Below the pieces are notes generated by a model that did not search any database, had not been told where the DNA came from, and saw nothing but the letters and a program-made list of their open reading frames with translations. Source: Candidatus Solirubrobacter pratensis (GTDB lineage: Bacteria > Actinomycetota > Thermoleophilia > Solirubrobacterales > Solirubrobacteraceae). Taken from it: a stretch of DNA of 64,000 bases. This document shows positions 17,791-25,766 of the stretch, one piece after another. Position 1 is the first letter of the stretch; the number at the start of each line of letters is the position of its first letter. The stretch lies in the NCBI RefSeq assembly GCF_000425945.1, contig NZ_AUEK01000009.1, forward strand, positions 62,001 through 126,000, read 5' to 3'. The position numbers and the translations under genes are program-made.

Positions 17791-19380
17791 ATGGTCAAGT
17801 CCGCCCCCTCGATCTGGAAGATCGCCGCGATGGTGCTCTTCACGCTGACGTGCTTCGGGCTGCTCCTGTTCCTGTGGCTCGCGTTCGGCGGCCCGGTGCC
17901 GCTGAAGCCGAAGGGCTACCGCTTCCACACCTCCTTCGCCGAGGCCGGCCAGCTCTCGACCGAGGCCGACGTGCGGATCTCCGGGGTGCCGGTCGGCAAG
18001 GTCAAGACGATCGATGCCGACAAGCGGACGGGCCGCGCGGACGTCACGATCCAGCTCGACCCCGAGTACGCGCCGCTGCCCTCCGACGCGAAGGCGATCC
18101 TGCGCCAGAAGACGCTGCTGGGGGAGACCTACGTCGAGCTCACCCCCGGGCATCGCAGCGCGCGGCCGATCCCGGAAGGCGGGACGCTGGCCGCCTCGCA
18201 GGTCTCCGACACGGTCGAGCTCGACGAGATCGTGCGCACGTTCGACCCGCCGACGCGGGCCGCGTTCCAGCAGTGGATGCAGGCGCAGGGACAGGCGATC
18301 GGCGACCGCGGGCAGGACCTCAACGACGCGCTCGGCAACCTCGGCCCGTTCGCCGACGACACGGCGACGCTGGTCGGGATCCTCAACCGCCAGGAGGGCG
18401 CGCTGTCGCGCCTGATCTCGAACACGGGCGTCGTGTTCGGCGCGCTCAACGAGCGCGACGGGCAGCTGCGCTCGCTGATCCGCAACACCAACACGGTGCT
18501 CAGCACGACGGCCTCGCGCGACGAGGAGCTCAAGGCGGCGTTCAAGGCGCTGCCGACGTTCGAGACCGAGTCCCAGACGACGCTCCGGCGGCTGACGCAG
18601 TTCTCGGAGACGACCGATCCGCTGGTGACGCAGCTGCGGCCGGCGGCGCGCGAGCTGTCGCCGACGCTGCGCGACCTCGCCGACGTGGCGCCCGACCTGA
18701 AGAACCTGCTCGAGCAGCTGCAGCCGCTGATCGACGCGTCCAAGAAGGGCTTCCCGGCGGCCGAGCAGGTGCTCCAGGACGCGCGGCCGCTGATCGGCCA
18801 GCTCGGGCCGGCGACGCAGCAGCTGACGCCGATGATCCAGTTCCTCTCGCTCTACAAGCGCGACATGACGTCGTTCTTCGCCAACGCGGCGTCGGCCACG
18901 CAGGCCAAGGATCCCGGCACGACGCTGCACTACCTGCGCACGACGAACCCGCTCAACCCGGAGAACCTCGCCGTCTATCCGCGCCGGCTGCCGACCAACC
19001 GCCCGAATCCCTACGCCAAGCCCGGCACGTTCGACCAGCTCGCCCAGGGCGGGATCCCGGTCTACGAGGACCGCCAGTGCTCGTCGTCGAACCTGCTGCC
19101 CTCGATCAGCAACGTGCCGGTCGGCGTCACCAACACGGTCACGCAGACCGTGACCGACGTGACCGGCGGCCTGGTGCAGCTGCCGCCGATCCCGCAGGTG
19201 CCCCTGACGCCTGACCAGGCGTCGGCGCTGATCCCGGCCGACCTGCTGCAGAAGATCCAGCAGTTCGCGTTCGGCGGCGGCGCGAGCGCGGGCTCGCTGG
19301 CGCCGCCGTGCCGCAAGCAGGGTGCCTTCGACTTCGGCGGCGAGAAGACGCAGTACCCGCATGTCAATGCGCTCAAGTGA
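17791..19380 (+). CDS. mceF: MCE-family protein F
   Basis: A 529-aa MCE protein and the last of the six. The anchor is FTLTCFGLLLFLWLAF, and the MCE domain shows SFAEAGQLSTEADVRISGVPVG (about residues 48-70, here given in two parts: SFAEAGQLSTEADV and RISGVPVG). A C-terminal region after residue 420 has conserved cysteines (DRQCSSSNLLPS, APPCRKQG). The 3' end overlaps the following transporter gene by 20 bp. Confidence 0.9.
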   Translation: MVKSAPSIWKIAAMVLFTLTCFGLLLFLWLAFGGPVPLKPKGYRFHTSFAEAGQLSTEADVRISGVPVGKVKTIDADKRTGRADVTIQLDPEYAPLPSDAKAILRQKTLLGETYVELTPGHRSARPIPEGGTLAASQVSDTVELDEIVRTFDPPTRAAFQQWMQAQGQAIGDRGQDLNDALGNLGPFADDTATLVGILNRQEGALSRLISNTGVVFGALNERDGQLRSLIRNTNTVLSTTASRDEELKAAFKALPTFETESQTTLRRLTQFSETTDPLVTQLRPAARELSPTLRDLADVAPDLKNLLEQLQPLIDASKKGFPAAEQVLQDARPLIGQLGPATQQLTPMIQFLSLYKRDMTSFFANAASATQAKDPGTTLHYLRTTNPLNPENLAVYPRRLPTNRPNPYAKPGTFDQLAQGGIPVYEDRQCSSSNLLPSISNVPVGVTNTVTQTVTDVTGGLVQLPPIPQVPLTPDQASALIPADLLQKIQQFAFGGGASAGSLAPPCRKQGAFDFGGEKTQYPHVNALK

Positions 19381-21859
19381 CCTCGCGCGGCGCCGGCCGT
19401 GGGCGGTGCTCGCCGTCGTCGCGGTCGTCGTGCTGGCCGGCGCCGGGCTCGCGCTGCGGCTCGCGCCCTCGGCCTCGACGGCTTCGCTCGTCGGCTCCTC
19501 CGGGGCGGCGACGGAGGTCGCGCACGAGAAGTTCGGAGACGACGCCGTCTACGTGCTCGTGCGCGGCGACCTGGCGCGGATCGTGCTGACCGAGGACCTC
19601 AACCGGCTGGTCGGGATCGAGGGGTGCCTGTCGGGCAACGTGCCGCGCGGCGTCCGCGCACCAGGCGCGTGCGGGGAGCTCGGACGGCTGAAGCCGGTCC
19701 AGGTCGTGTACGGGCCGGGGACGTTCATCAACTCGGCGGTCGAGCAGATCACGGCGCAGCTGCAGGCGCAGACGAAGTCGCGCGCGGCGCAGGCCGACCG
19801 CGCCGCCCTGGCGGCGCGCAAGCTGGCGCTGTCGCAGGGCAGGTCGCGCACGCAGGCCAAGAAGCTCGGCGATGGCGCGGCGAAGCTCGTCTACGCGCAG
19901 TTCGCGCAGGACCTGATCGCGCTCAACACCAAGTACGGGCTGAACCTGACCGGCGCGCCGCGGCTCAACGACCCGGACTTCGTGTACCAGCTCGTGTTCG
20001 ACCCGGCCCGCGGTGCGAGGGTGCCGAAGGCGCGCTTCGCGTACCTGTTCCCGAGCGCCGGCTCGGCGCTGATCTCGGTGCGGCTGAAGCCGGGGCTGAG
20101 CGATGCGCAGCGTGCGCGGGCGATCGAGCTGATCCGCGATGTCGTGAGGATGCCGCAGTGGAAGCTCTCGGGCGGCGCGTCCTACGTGGTGACGGGCGTG
20201 CCGGTGCTCGCGGACGACCTGGTCGGCCGGCTGGCGGGATCGACGCTGCGGCTGCTGCTCGTGGCGGTGATCGTGATGGCGGTCGTGCTCGTGCTGGTGT
20301 TCCGCGCGCGGCTGCGGCTGCTCCCGCTCGCGGTGGCGCTCGGCGCGTGCGCGGTCGTGTTCGGCGGGTTGTCGCTGCTCGGCCTGCCGCTGACGCTGGC
20401 GTCGATCGCCGTGCTGCCGGTGCTGCTCGGGCTCGTGGTCGACTACGCGATCCAGTATCAGTCGCGCGGCTCGCTGCCCGCGATCGCGACCGCGGCGCTC
20501 TCGACGGCGGCCGGGTTCCTGGTGCTGCTGCTGTCGCCGGTGCCGATGGTGCGCGGGTTCGGGGCGCTGCTGATCGTGGGCGTCGGGGTGGGGCTGGTAC
20601 TGGCGGTCGCGGTCGTGACGGCGGTGCTCTCAGTGCGCCGCCGCGCGTCGCAGGGGACGCTGTCGCGGTCGCTGCGCGGGGCATCGGAGATCCTCGACGG
20701 CGTCCGGCTGCCGCTGCCGCCGGTGCGCTCGCTCACCGCTCGGGTGATCCGCCGTCCCGGCCGCGTGGTCGCCGCCGCATTCGTCCTCGCGCTCGGCGGC
20801 TGGGCGCTCGACACGCAGGTCCACGTGGTCTCGGACCTGCCGAGCCTGGTGCCGCAGGACCTCGCGTCGGTGCGCGACCTCGGCGCGCTGCAGCACGACA
20901 CGGGCGTCGCCGGTGAGGTCGACGTGCTCGTGCAGGCCCCCGACCTGACCGAGCCGAAGGTCGTGGCGTGGATGCGCGACTACCAGAACCGGCTTCTGCG
21001 GCGGCACGGCTACTCCGCCGCGCAGGGCTGCGGACGCGCGGCGCTGTGCCCCGCGCTGTCGCTTCCGGACCTGTTCCGCAGCCCGGGGTCCTCGGCGACG
21101 CGCGCGCAGGTGCGCGCGCTGCTGGACGCGGTCCCGGCCTACTTCTCGCGGGCCGCGATCACGCCCGACCGCCGGACCGCGGTGCTGGCGTTCGGCATCC
21201 GGCTGGAGTCGCTGGACAAGCAGCACGACGTGATCCAGGACATGCGCGCCTCGCTGCACCCGCCGGCGGGCGTGACGGCGAGGCTCGCCGGGCTGCCGGT
21301 GCTGGCCGCGGACGCGAACCACGCGCTGGCGGATCCGCTGCGGCGACTGGCGACGACGCTCGCGGGCCTGCTCGCGGTGCTGCTCGCGCTGCTCGCCGTG
21401 TACCGGTCGTGGGAGCGGGCCTGGGTGCCGCTCGTCCCGATCGCGTTCGCGACCGGCTGGTCGGCGCTGCTGCTATGGGTCCTCGGCGTGTCGCTGAACC
21501 CGCTGTCGGCCGCGCTGGGCGCGCTGGTGATCGCGATCTCGACGGAGTTCTCGGTGCTGCTCTGCGCCCGCTACCGGGCCGAGCGCGCGGCGTTCGATCC
21601 GGCGGAGGCGCTCGCGCGGACGTACCACTCGACGGGCGCCGCCGTGCTCGCCTCCGGCGTGACCGCGATCGCGGGCTTCGCGGTGCTGGTCGCGTCCGAC
21701 ATCGCGATGCTGCGCGACTTCGGGCTGGTGACCGTCGTCGATCTGAGCGTGTCGCTGCTCGGCGTGCTCGCGGTGCTCCCCGCGGTGCTCGTGCTGGCCG
21801 AGCGACGGGCGGTCAGGCTGCCGCGCCGCGGCCGGCGGCGCGCCTCCGTCGCGGCGTGA
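19361..21859 (+). CDS. RND-superfamily / MMPL-type lipid transporter
   Basis: An 832-aa membrane protein with two repeats of one helix, a large external loop and five helices. The second helices carry the MMPL/SSD patterns LVVDYAIQYQSRG (about 380) and ISTEFSVLLCARYRAERA (about 735). The N-terminal loop has cysteines (EGCLSGNVPRGVRAPGACGE, about 90-110). The start lies in the mceF end; ATG 19361 or 19367 are both possible. Placement straight after mceF suggests it hands lipid to, or takes it from, the MCE complex, as MmpL proteins do for mycobacterial lipids; this is inference. Confidence 0.87.
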   Translation: MSMRSSDLARRRPWAVLAVVAVVVLAGAGLALRLAPSASTASLVGSSGAATEVAHEKFGDDAVYVLVRGDLARIVLTEDLNRLVGIEGCLSGNVPRGVRAPGACGELGRLKPVQVVYGPGTFINSAVEQITAQLQAQTKSRAAQADRAALAARKLALSQGRSRTQAKKLGDGAAKLVYAQFAQDLIALNTKYGLNLTGAPRLNDPDFVYQLVFDPARGARVPKARFAYLFPSAGSALISVRLKPGLSDAQRARAIELIRDVVRMPQWKLSGGASYVVTGVPVLADDLVGRLAGSTLRLLLVAVIVMAVVLVLVFRARLRLLPLAVALGACAVVFGGLSLLGLPLTLASIAVLPVLLGLVVDYAIQYQSRGSLPAIATAALSTAAGFLVLLLSPVPMVRGFGALLIVGVGVGLVLAVAVVTAVLSVRRRASQGTLSRSLRGASEILDGVRLPLPPVRSLTARVIRRPGRVVAAAFVLALGGWALDTQVHVVSDLPSLVPQDLASVRDLGALQHDTGVAGEVDVLVQAPDLTEPKVVAWMRDYQNRLLRRHGYSAAQGCGRAALCPALSLPDLFRSPGSSATRAQVRALLDAVPAYFSRAAITPDRRTAVLAFGIRLESLDKQHDVIQDMRASLHPPAGVTARLAGLPVLAADANHALADPLRRLATTLAGLLAVLLALLAVYRSWERAWVPLVPIAFATGWSALLLWVLGVSLNPLSAALGALVIAISTEFSVLLCARYRAERAAFDPAEALARTYHSTGAAVLASGVTAIAGFAVLVASDIAMLRDFGLVTVVDLSVSLLGVLAVLPAVLVLAERRAVRLPRRGRRRASVAA

Positions 21860-22020
21860 CGGGCGACGTCTCGCGCCGCGCGCTCGCGTCGCTGGGAGCA
21901 ATCGCCCAGGGAGCAATCGCCCAGGGGGCGATTCTCCCGGGCGGGGTGACGGGCGACGTCTCGCGCTGCGCGCTCGCGTCGCTGGGAGCAATCGCCCAGG
22001 GGGCGATTCTCCCGGGCGGG
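21856..22020 (+). repeat. Tandem hairpin repeat inside the mce operon (90-bp and 75-bp units)
   Basis: Unit 1 (21856-21945) and unit 2 (21946-22020) both start GTGACGGGCGACGTCTCGC and end CTCCCGGGCGGG. Unit 1 is longer because GGAGCAATCGCCCAG (15 bp) is repeated at 21895-21909 and 21910-21924. Each unit can fold a stem: in unit 2, 21984-21997 pairs with 22001-22013 (AATCGCCC with GGGCGATT, then GGGAG with CTCCC around one bulged C). The array lies between the transporter stop and the next ATG at 22029, so it could partly terminate transcription or alter message stability. Confidence 0.85.
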
Positions 22021-22028
22021 GTGAGGCG

Positions 22029-22637
22029 ATGACGCGCTGGATCGTGGCGTTCGTGCTGGTCGCGCTGCTCGGCTGGGTGACGCTCAACACGGTGACGTCG
22101 GACTCCGCCGGCTCGAAGGGGCTGCCCGCGGGCGCCCGGCTGCCGCCGTTCGCGATGCCGCTGGCGAGCTCCTCGTGCCGCGGGCGCTGCGACGCGAACG
22201 TCGCGCTCCGCTCCGGCCAGGGCGCGGCGGGGGAGCGCCCCGCCTGTACGGTCCGCCGCCCGGACGTCCTCAACTCGTGCGAGCTGGCCGAGCGCGGTCC
22301 CGTCGTGCTGGCGTTCGTCTTCGCCCCGGTCGGCGAGTGCCGCGATCAGCTCGGCGTCCTGGAGCGCGTGCGGGCGCGGCACCCGGGCGTCGCGTTCGCC
22401 GCGATCGACGTGCGCGCCGACGGGGCGGCGGCACGCCGGTTCGTGCGCGAGGGCGGCTGGACGCTGCCGGTCGGCTACGACCACGACGCCGCCGTCGCCG
22501 ACGAGTACGGCGTGGTCGTCTGCCCGACGCTCGTCTTCGCCCGCCGCGGCGGAGCCGTGCTGGAGTCGACGGCGGGGCCGCAGTCCGAGGCGGAGGTCGA
22601 GCGGCGGGTACGGCGCCTGGAGGCGGTGGGGCGATGA
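22029..22637 (+). CDS. Membrane-anchored thioredoxin-fold (redoxin/TlpA-like) protein
   Basis: A 202-aa protein with an N-terminal membrane helix (IVAFVLVALLGWVTL) and an extracytoplasmic thioredoxin-like fold. LAFVFAPVGECRDQLGVLERV (split here: LAFVFAPVGEC, RDQLGVLERV) occupies the place of the usual CxxC active site but has a single cysteine, as in peroxiredoxin-like or non-redox members. VVVCPTLVFARRGG holds the conserved cis-proline region. Two further cysteines (SSCRGRCDAN) lie near residue 55. It is overlapped by the next gene and follows the hairpin repeat, so it probably sits at the tail of the mce transcript. Confidence 0.72.
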   Translation: MTRWIVAFVLVALLGWVTLNTVTSDSAGSKGLPAGARLPPFAMPLASSSCRGRCDANVALRSGQGAAGERPACTVRRPDVLNSCELAERGPVVLAFVFAPVGECRDQLGVLERVRARHPGVAFAAIDVRADGAAARRFVREGGWTLPVGYDHDAAVADEYGVVVCPTLVFARRGGAVLESTAGPQSEAEVERRVRRLEAVGR

Positions 22638-23233
22638 CCGGCGAGCCCGTCGTGCGGGCCGGCGCGGTCGCCCCGGCGATCGCCGCGGAGCTGCCCGGGC
22701 TCGGGATCGCGTTCTGCCACGTCATGCTCACGGGCGATCCGCTGCGGCGCACGCCGCCGGAGCTGCGGGCGCGGCTGCGCGCGCTGTCGGACCGCCACCG
22801 CGGCGCGCAGGCGATCGCGCTGCGCAGCCGCGCCATCCCGCACGCATATCGCGTCCTCTTCCGCCACCTCGGGCTCGAGCCGGACACGCGGCGCATCCCG
22901 GTCGAGGAGCTCGTCGTCGGGCGCCTGCTGGTCGGCGGGTTCGAATCGCGCGTGCTGCTGGCCGACGCGCTCGCGACGGCGACGATCGAGACCGAGGTCG
23001 GCGTCTGGGCGGTGCCCGGCGAGCGCGAGCTCCGGCTGGTCCTCGAAGGTGGGCGCATCGTCGTCGCCGGCGAGCTGGAGCGGGTCGCCGAGCTGTTCGC
23101 GCCGCCCGAGGAGCCCGTGGAGCGGGGAACCCGGGCGCTGACGCTGTACGCGATCCTCGCGGAGGGCGTCCCGGACATCGCGGTCGAGGAGGCCCTCTGG
23201 ACCGCGGCCGAGCTGCTCGCCCCCCGCGAGTAG
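22634..23233 (+). CDS. B3/B4 (tRNA-editing-like) domain protein
   Basis: A 199-aa protein resembling free-standing B3/B4 domains of the phenylalanyl-tRNA synthetase beta chain. Visible signatures are IPHAYRVLFRHLGLEPDTRR and IPVEELVVGRLLVGG, then LLADALATATIE. Stand-alone members are thought to act on mischarged tRNA or free amino acids; function here is unproven. Its ATG overlaps the redoxin stop. Linkage with an MCE operon is unexpected. Confidence 0.7.
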   Translation: MTGEPVVRAGAVAPAIAAELPGLGIAFCHVMLTGDPLRRTPPELRARLRALSDRHRGAQAIALRSRAIPHAYRVLFRHLGLEPDTRRIPVEELVVGRLLVGGFESRVLLADALATATIETEVGVWAVPGERELRLVLEGGRIVVAGELERVAELFAPPEEPVERGTRALTLYAILAEGVPDIAVEEALWTAAELLAPRE

Positions 23234-23294
23234 GGTCGCGACCCATGCGTGGCGAGGGACGCCGGCCGATGCCCGCGCGGTCGCCTACGTCTGC
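23234..23294. other. Intergenic start of the repeat region
   Basis: TAGGGT at 23231-23236 lies 8 nt before an ATG at 23245, resembling the leaderless starts seen elsewhere. The frame it opens runs directly through the 40-bp repeats and encodes low-complexity sequence, so I do not call a gene; it may mark a gene whose body was replaced by the repeats. Confidence 0.3.
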
Positions 23295-23454
23295 GCGTCT
23301 CGCGTCGGCGGGGGCGGCGATTTGCGCCGTCAATGCGTCTCGCGTTGGCGGGCCCGGCGAACTGCGCCGTCTCCGCATCTCGCCTTGGCGGCGCCGGCGA
23401 GCTGCGCCGTCTCCGCATCTCGCGTCGGCGGGCCCGGCGAACTGCGCCGGTAAG
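23295..23454 (+). repeat. Four tandem 40-bp repeats leading into palindromic element B
   Basis: Units begin at 23295, 23335, 23375 and 23415 with GCGTCTCGC or GCATCTCGC and carry GGCGAACTGCGCC or a close variant (GGCGATTTGCGCC, GGCGAGCTGCGCC). The last unit is itself the left arm of element B, changing from CCGTCTCC to CCGGTAAG. There are no unique spacers, so this is not CRISPR. Confidence 0.9.
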
Positions 23455-23678
23455 GGAGTGGGTCGGTTTGCCTGTGCGCTTCGCGGGTATCGATTTGCGC
23501 CGCGTGGGGGAGGGCGTGTCTCACGAACCTTCGAATAGCTCGAAGGTTCGTGAGGCACCTCCCGGAGCTCCCGCGCGGGAATGATCGTTCGTGCGCGAAT
23601 GGGGCGCGGCGATGATCGTGGGTGATCGTCATCCCGCCGGGCGGGATAGACCCGCATCCCTTACCCGCGCAGTTCGCC
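23436..23678. repeat. Palindromic intergenic element, copy B
   Basis: The 22-nt left arm starting GGCGAACTGCGCC (23436-23457) is the reverse complement of the right arm ending GCGCAGTTCGCC (23657-23678) at 21 of 22 positions. In between lies an inner hairpin (23516-23558) with arms containing CACGAACCTTCGA and TCGAAGGTTCGTG. Copy A at 3831-4081 matches in both arms, the inner stem and parts of the spacer (for example GAACTGCGC, CGAACCTTCGAATAG, GATGATCG, AGACCCGCAT). No coding sequence is apparent inside. The stretch 23679-23799 is further gene-free sequence. Confidence 0.85.
23516..23558. repeat. Inner stem-loop of palindromic element B
   Basis: The 19-nt left arm (23516-23534, containing CTCACGAACCTTCGA) pairs with 23540-23558 with one mismatch around the loop ATAGC. 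Confidence 0.85.
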
Positions 23679-23799
23679 GATCCCGAGACGCGCCCGCGAG
23701 ATTCCCCGCGCGCCGCGCGCGGCTCAGTGCCCGCTCCGGAGACGATGCCGACCGCCGGCGCGAATGCGATGCGCGTCTCGTCCCCCCGTGCGCTGAACC

Positions 23800-24327
23800 T
23801 CAGCGGCGCGCGTGCCTGGCGACGCGCGCGCGGGTGCCGCAGGCGGGGCCGCACCAGCGCTGGTCGCGGCGGTGGCGCAGGAAGAACTGGCCGCAGCTCG
23901 GGGCGTCGCAGAACGCGAGCGCGGGATCGCCGAGCAGGTCGAGCAGGGAGGCGGCGACCCGCGCCAGCAGCTCGTCGAGCGCCGGCGGATCGCCCGGCGC
24001 GGTGAGGACGACCTCGCCGCCTTGCAGCTGCGGCACGAGCGGGACGGCGGCGAGCGCGGCGTTGACGAGGCGCTCGGTGCCGGGCGGGGGCGGCTCGCGG
24101 CTCGTCGCGGCGAGCAGGATCGCGAACACGGCATCGCGGAGCTCGCGCACGCGCTCGAGCTGCGCGGCGTCCGGGCGCTCGAGCTCGACGCCCTCGTGCC
24201 GCGCCCAGTCCACCAGGTGCTGCGGGTGCTCGAGCTGCTCCTCGTACTCCTGGCCGCGCCGGCGGACCGTGTTCGCGAAGTCCGCCGCGAGCGGCTCGCC
24301 GAGCCAGGACCAGCGTTCGATGGTCAC
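23800..24327 (-). CDS. CGNR zinc-finger (ABATE-domain) putative regulator
   Basis: A 175-aa protein of the family with an N-terminal ABATE stress-response domain and a C-terminal CGNR zinc finger. The start shows the family's WLGEPLAADFANT; the finger is FCDAPSCGQFFLRHRRDQRWC and GPACGTRARVARH, giving four cysteines, with CGTR in place of the usual CGNR. The GTG start faces an MFS exporter gene. Members of this family are predicted DNA-binding regulators, and a perfect inverted repeat in the shared promoter is its probable target. Confidence 0.8.
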   Translation of the reverse strand: MTIERWSWLGEPLAADFANTVRRRGQEYEEQLEHPQHLVDWARHEGVELERPDAAQLERVRELRDAVFAILLAATSREPPPPGTERLVNAALAAVPLVPQLQGGEVVLTAPGDPPALDELLARVAASLLDLLGDPALAFCDAPSCGQFFLRHRRDQRWCGPACGTRARVARHARR

Positions 24328-24338
24328 GGCTCGAAAGC

Positions 24339-24367
24339 CTAACGGATTCGACGAATGAATCCGTTAG
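24339..24367. promoter_or_regulatory. Operator-like perfect inverted repeat between the CGNR and MFS genes
   Basis: CTAACGGATTC (24339-24349) and GAATCCGTTAG (24357-24367) are perfect reverse complements around a 7-bp spacer. The repeat ends 8 bp before the MFS -10-like box TAGGCT (24375-24380), so it covers the expected -35 position and a bound regulator would block both directions. Confidence 0.75.
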
Positions 24368-24374
24368 TCTCGGG

Positions 24375-24380
24375 TAGGCT
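24375..24380 (+). promoter_or_regulatory. -10-like box (TAGGCT) of the MFS gene
   Basis: The hexamer lies 8 nt before ATG 24389 with no ribosome site, consistent with a leaderless message. Confidence 0.5.
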
Positions 24381-24388
24381 CCGGCGCA

Positions 24389-25708
24389 ATGGTCCTCGCG
24401 CTGTTGTGCAGTGCCCAGTTCGTGGCCGTCCTCGACACCACGATCGTCGCCGTCGCGCTGCCCGCCATCCAGCGCGACCTCGGATTCGGCCCGGCTTCGC
24501 TGCAGTGGGTCGTGACCGCGTACACGCTCGCGTTCGGCGGACTGCTGATCGCGGGCGGCCGCGCGGGCGACGTGTTCGGCCGCCGGCGCCTGTTCGTCGC
24601 GGGCCTGGCCGTGTTCACCGCCGCGTCGGCGGGCTGCGGGCTCGCTCCGTCGCCGGCCGCGCTCGTCGCGCTGCGCGCCATCCAGGGCGCGGGCTGCGCG
24701 CTGATGACGCCCGCCGCGCTCGCGCTCGTCACCGCGACGCGGGCGCCGCACGCCCTGGGCGCCTGGACCGCCGCGGCGGCGGGCGGGGGCGCGAGCGGCT
24801 GGGTGCTGGGCGGGATCCTCACGGAACACGTGGGATGGGAGGCGATCTTCTTCGTCAACGTGCCGCTGGGCGCCGCGGGCGTGCTGCTGGCGGGGCGCCT
24901 GCTGCGGGGCGGAGGCGAGCGCCGCCCCGCCGCTGCGGCGCGCGGCTCGCTCGATCTCCCCGGCGCGGCGACCGTGACCGCCGCGCTCGTCGCCCTCGTG
25001 CTCGCCTTCACGCAGGCCGGGTCGCGCGGGTTCGGCTCGCCGGTCGTGCTCGGCACGCTGGCCGCGGCAGTGATCCTGCTCGCGGCGTTCGCGGCCGTCG
25101 AGCGGCGGGCGCGCGACCCGCTGCTCCCGCTCGCGGTGCTCGGCAACCGGCCGTTCGTGCGCGCGAACCTCGTGGCCGCCGCGCTGACCGCGGCGACGAC
25201 GCCGGCGATGCTGATGTCGATCCTCTACCAGCAGCAGGTGCTCGGGCGCTCGGCGACGCAGACCGGGCTCGCGTGCATGCCGTTCAACGTCGCGGTGATC
25301 GCGGGCTCGCTGCTCGGCGGCCGCGTCGGCGGGATGCGGACCGGGCTGCTCGGCGTCGCCGCCGGCTCGCTGCTGTTCAGCACCGGAGCGCTGATCCCGG
25401 CGTCGGTGATCATGGGCTTCGGGCTCGGCGTCGCCTCGGTCGGCTCGACCGCCGCGGGCACGGCCGCGCTGCCGGAGCGCCCCGGGCTCGCCTCGGGGCT
25501 GCTGAACTCTGCGGCGCAGGTCGGCACCGTGCTCGGGGTCGCGGTGATCGTCAGCCTCGCCGCCGCTCTCGGCCAGGGTGCCGGGGAGCCTGTCATCACC
25601 GGCTACCGCTGGGGCTTCGGGGCGGCCGCGCTGATCGCCCTCGCCGGCATCGTGGCACAGCTCCAGCGCCGCCGCCCGAAGCGGTGCGAGTCCGCGTACG
25701 CGCCGTGA
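24389..25708 (+). CDS. MFS multidrug exporter (DHA2/EmrB-QacA-like)
   Basis: A 439-aa proton-driven exporter with 12-14 hydrophobic segments. It keeps the DHA2 motif LDTTIVAVALPAIQRDLG (about 13-30), the MFS motif A region GRAGDVFGRRR (about 67-77) and motif C-like GGASGWVLGGILTEHVGWEAIFFVNVP (split: GGASGWVLGGILTEHVGW, EAIFFVNVP). It lacks the long hydrophilic loops of some relatives. Divergent from, and presumably controlled by, the CGNR protein. The drug or metabolite exported is unknown. Confidence 0.88.
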   Translation: MVLALLCSAQFVAVLDTTIVAVALPAIQRDLGFGPASLQWVVTAYTLAFGGLLIAGGRAGDVFGRRRLFVAGLAVFTAASAGCGLAPSPAALVALRAIQGAGCALMTPAALALVTATRAPHALGAWTAAAAGGGASGWVLGGILTEHVGWEAIFFVNVPLGAAGVLLAGRLLRGGGERRPAAAARGSLDLPGAATVTAALVALVLAFTQAGSRGFGSPVVLGTLAAAVILLAAFAAVERRARDPLLPLAVLGNRPFVRANLVAAALTAATTPAMLMSILYQQQVLGRSATQTGLACMPFNVAVIAGSLLGGRVGGMRTGLLGVAAGSLLFSTGALIPASVIMGFGLGVASVGSTAAGTAALPERPGLASGLLNSAAQVGTVLGVAVIVSLAAALGQGAGEPVITGYRWGFGAAALIALAGIVAQLQRRRPKRCESAYAP

Positions 25709-25766
25709 GCGCGCGGGTCGCGGCCGCCTCCGTGGTCGTCGCGCTCGTCCTTCAGCCGCGGCGAGG

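Noticed and set aside
23295..23454. CRISPR array
   Set aside because: The 40-bp units are directly adjacent, with no unique spacers and no cas genes nearby.
23245..23538. A 97-codon gene starting at ATG 23245 with a TAGGGT box upstream
   Set aside because: Its product is dictated by the 40-bp repeats and the palindrome arm, so it is probably not a functional protein.
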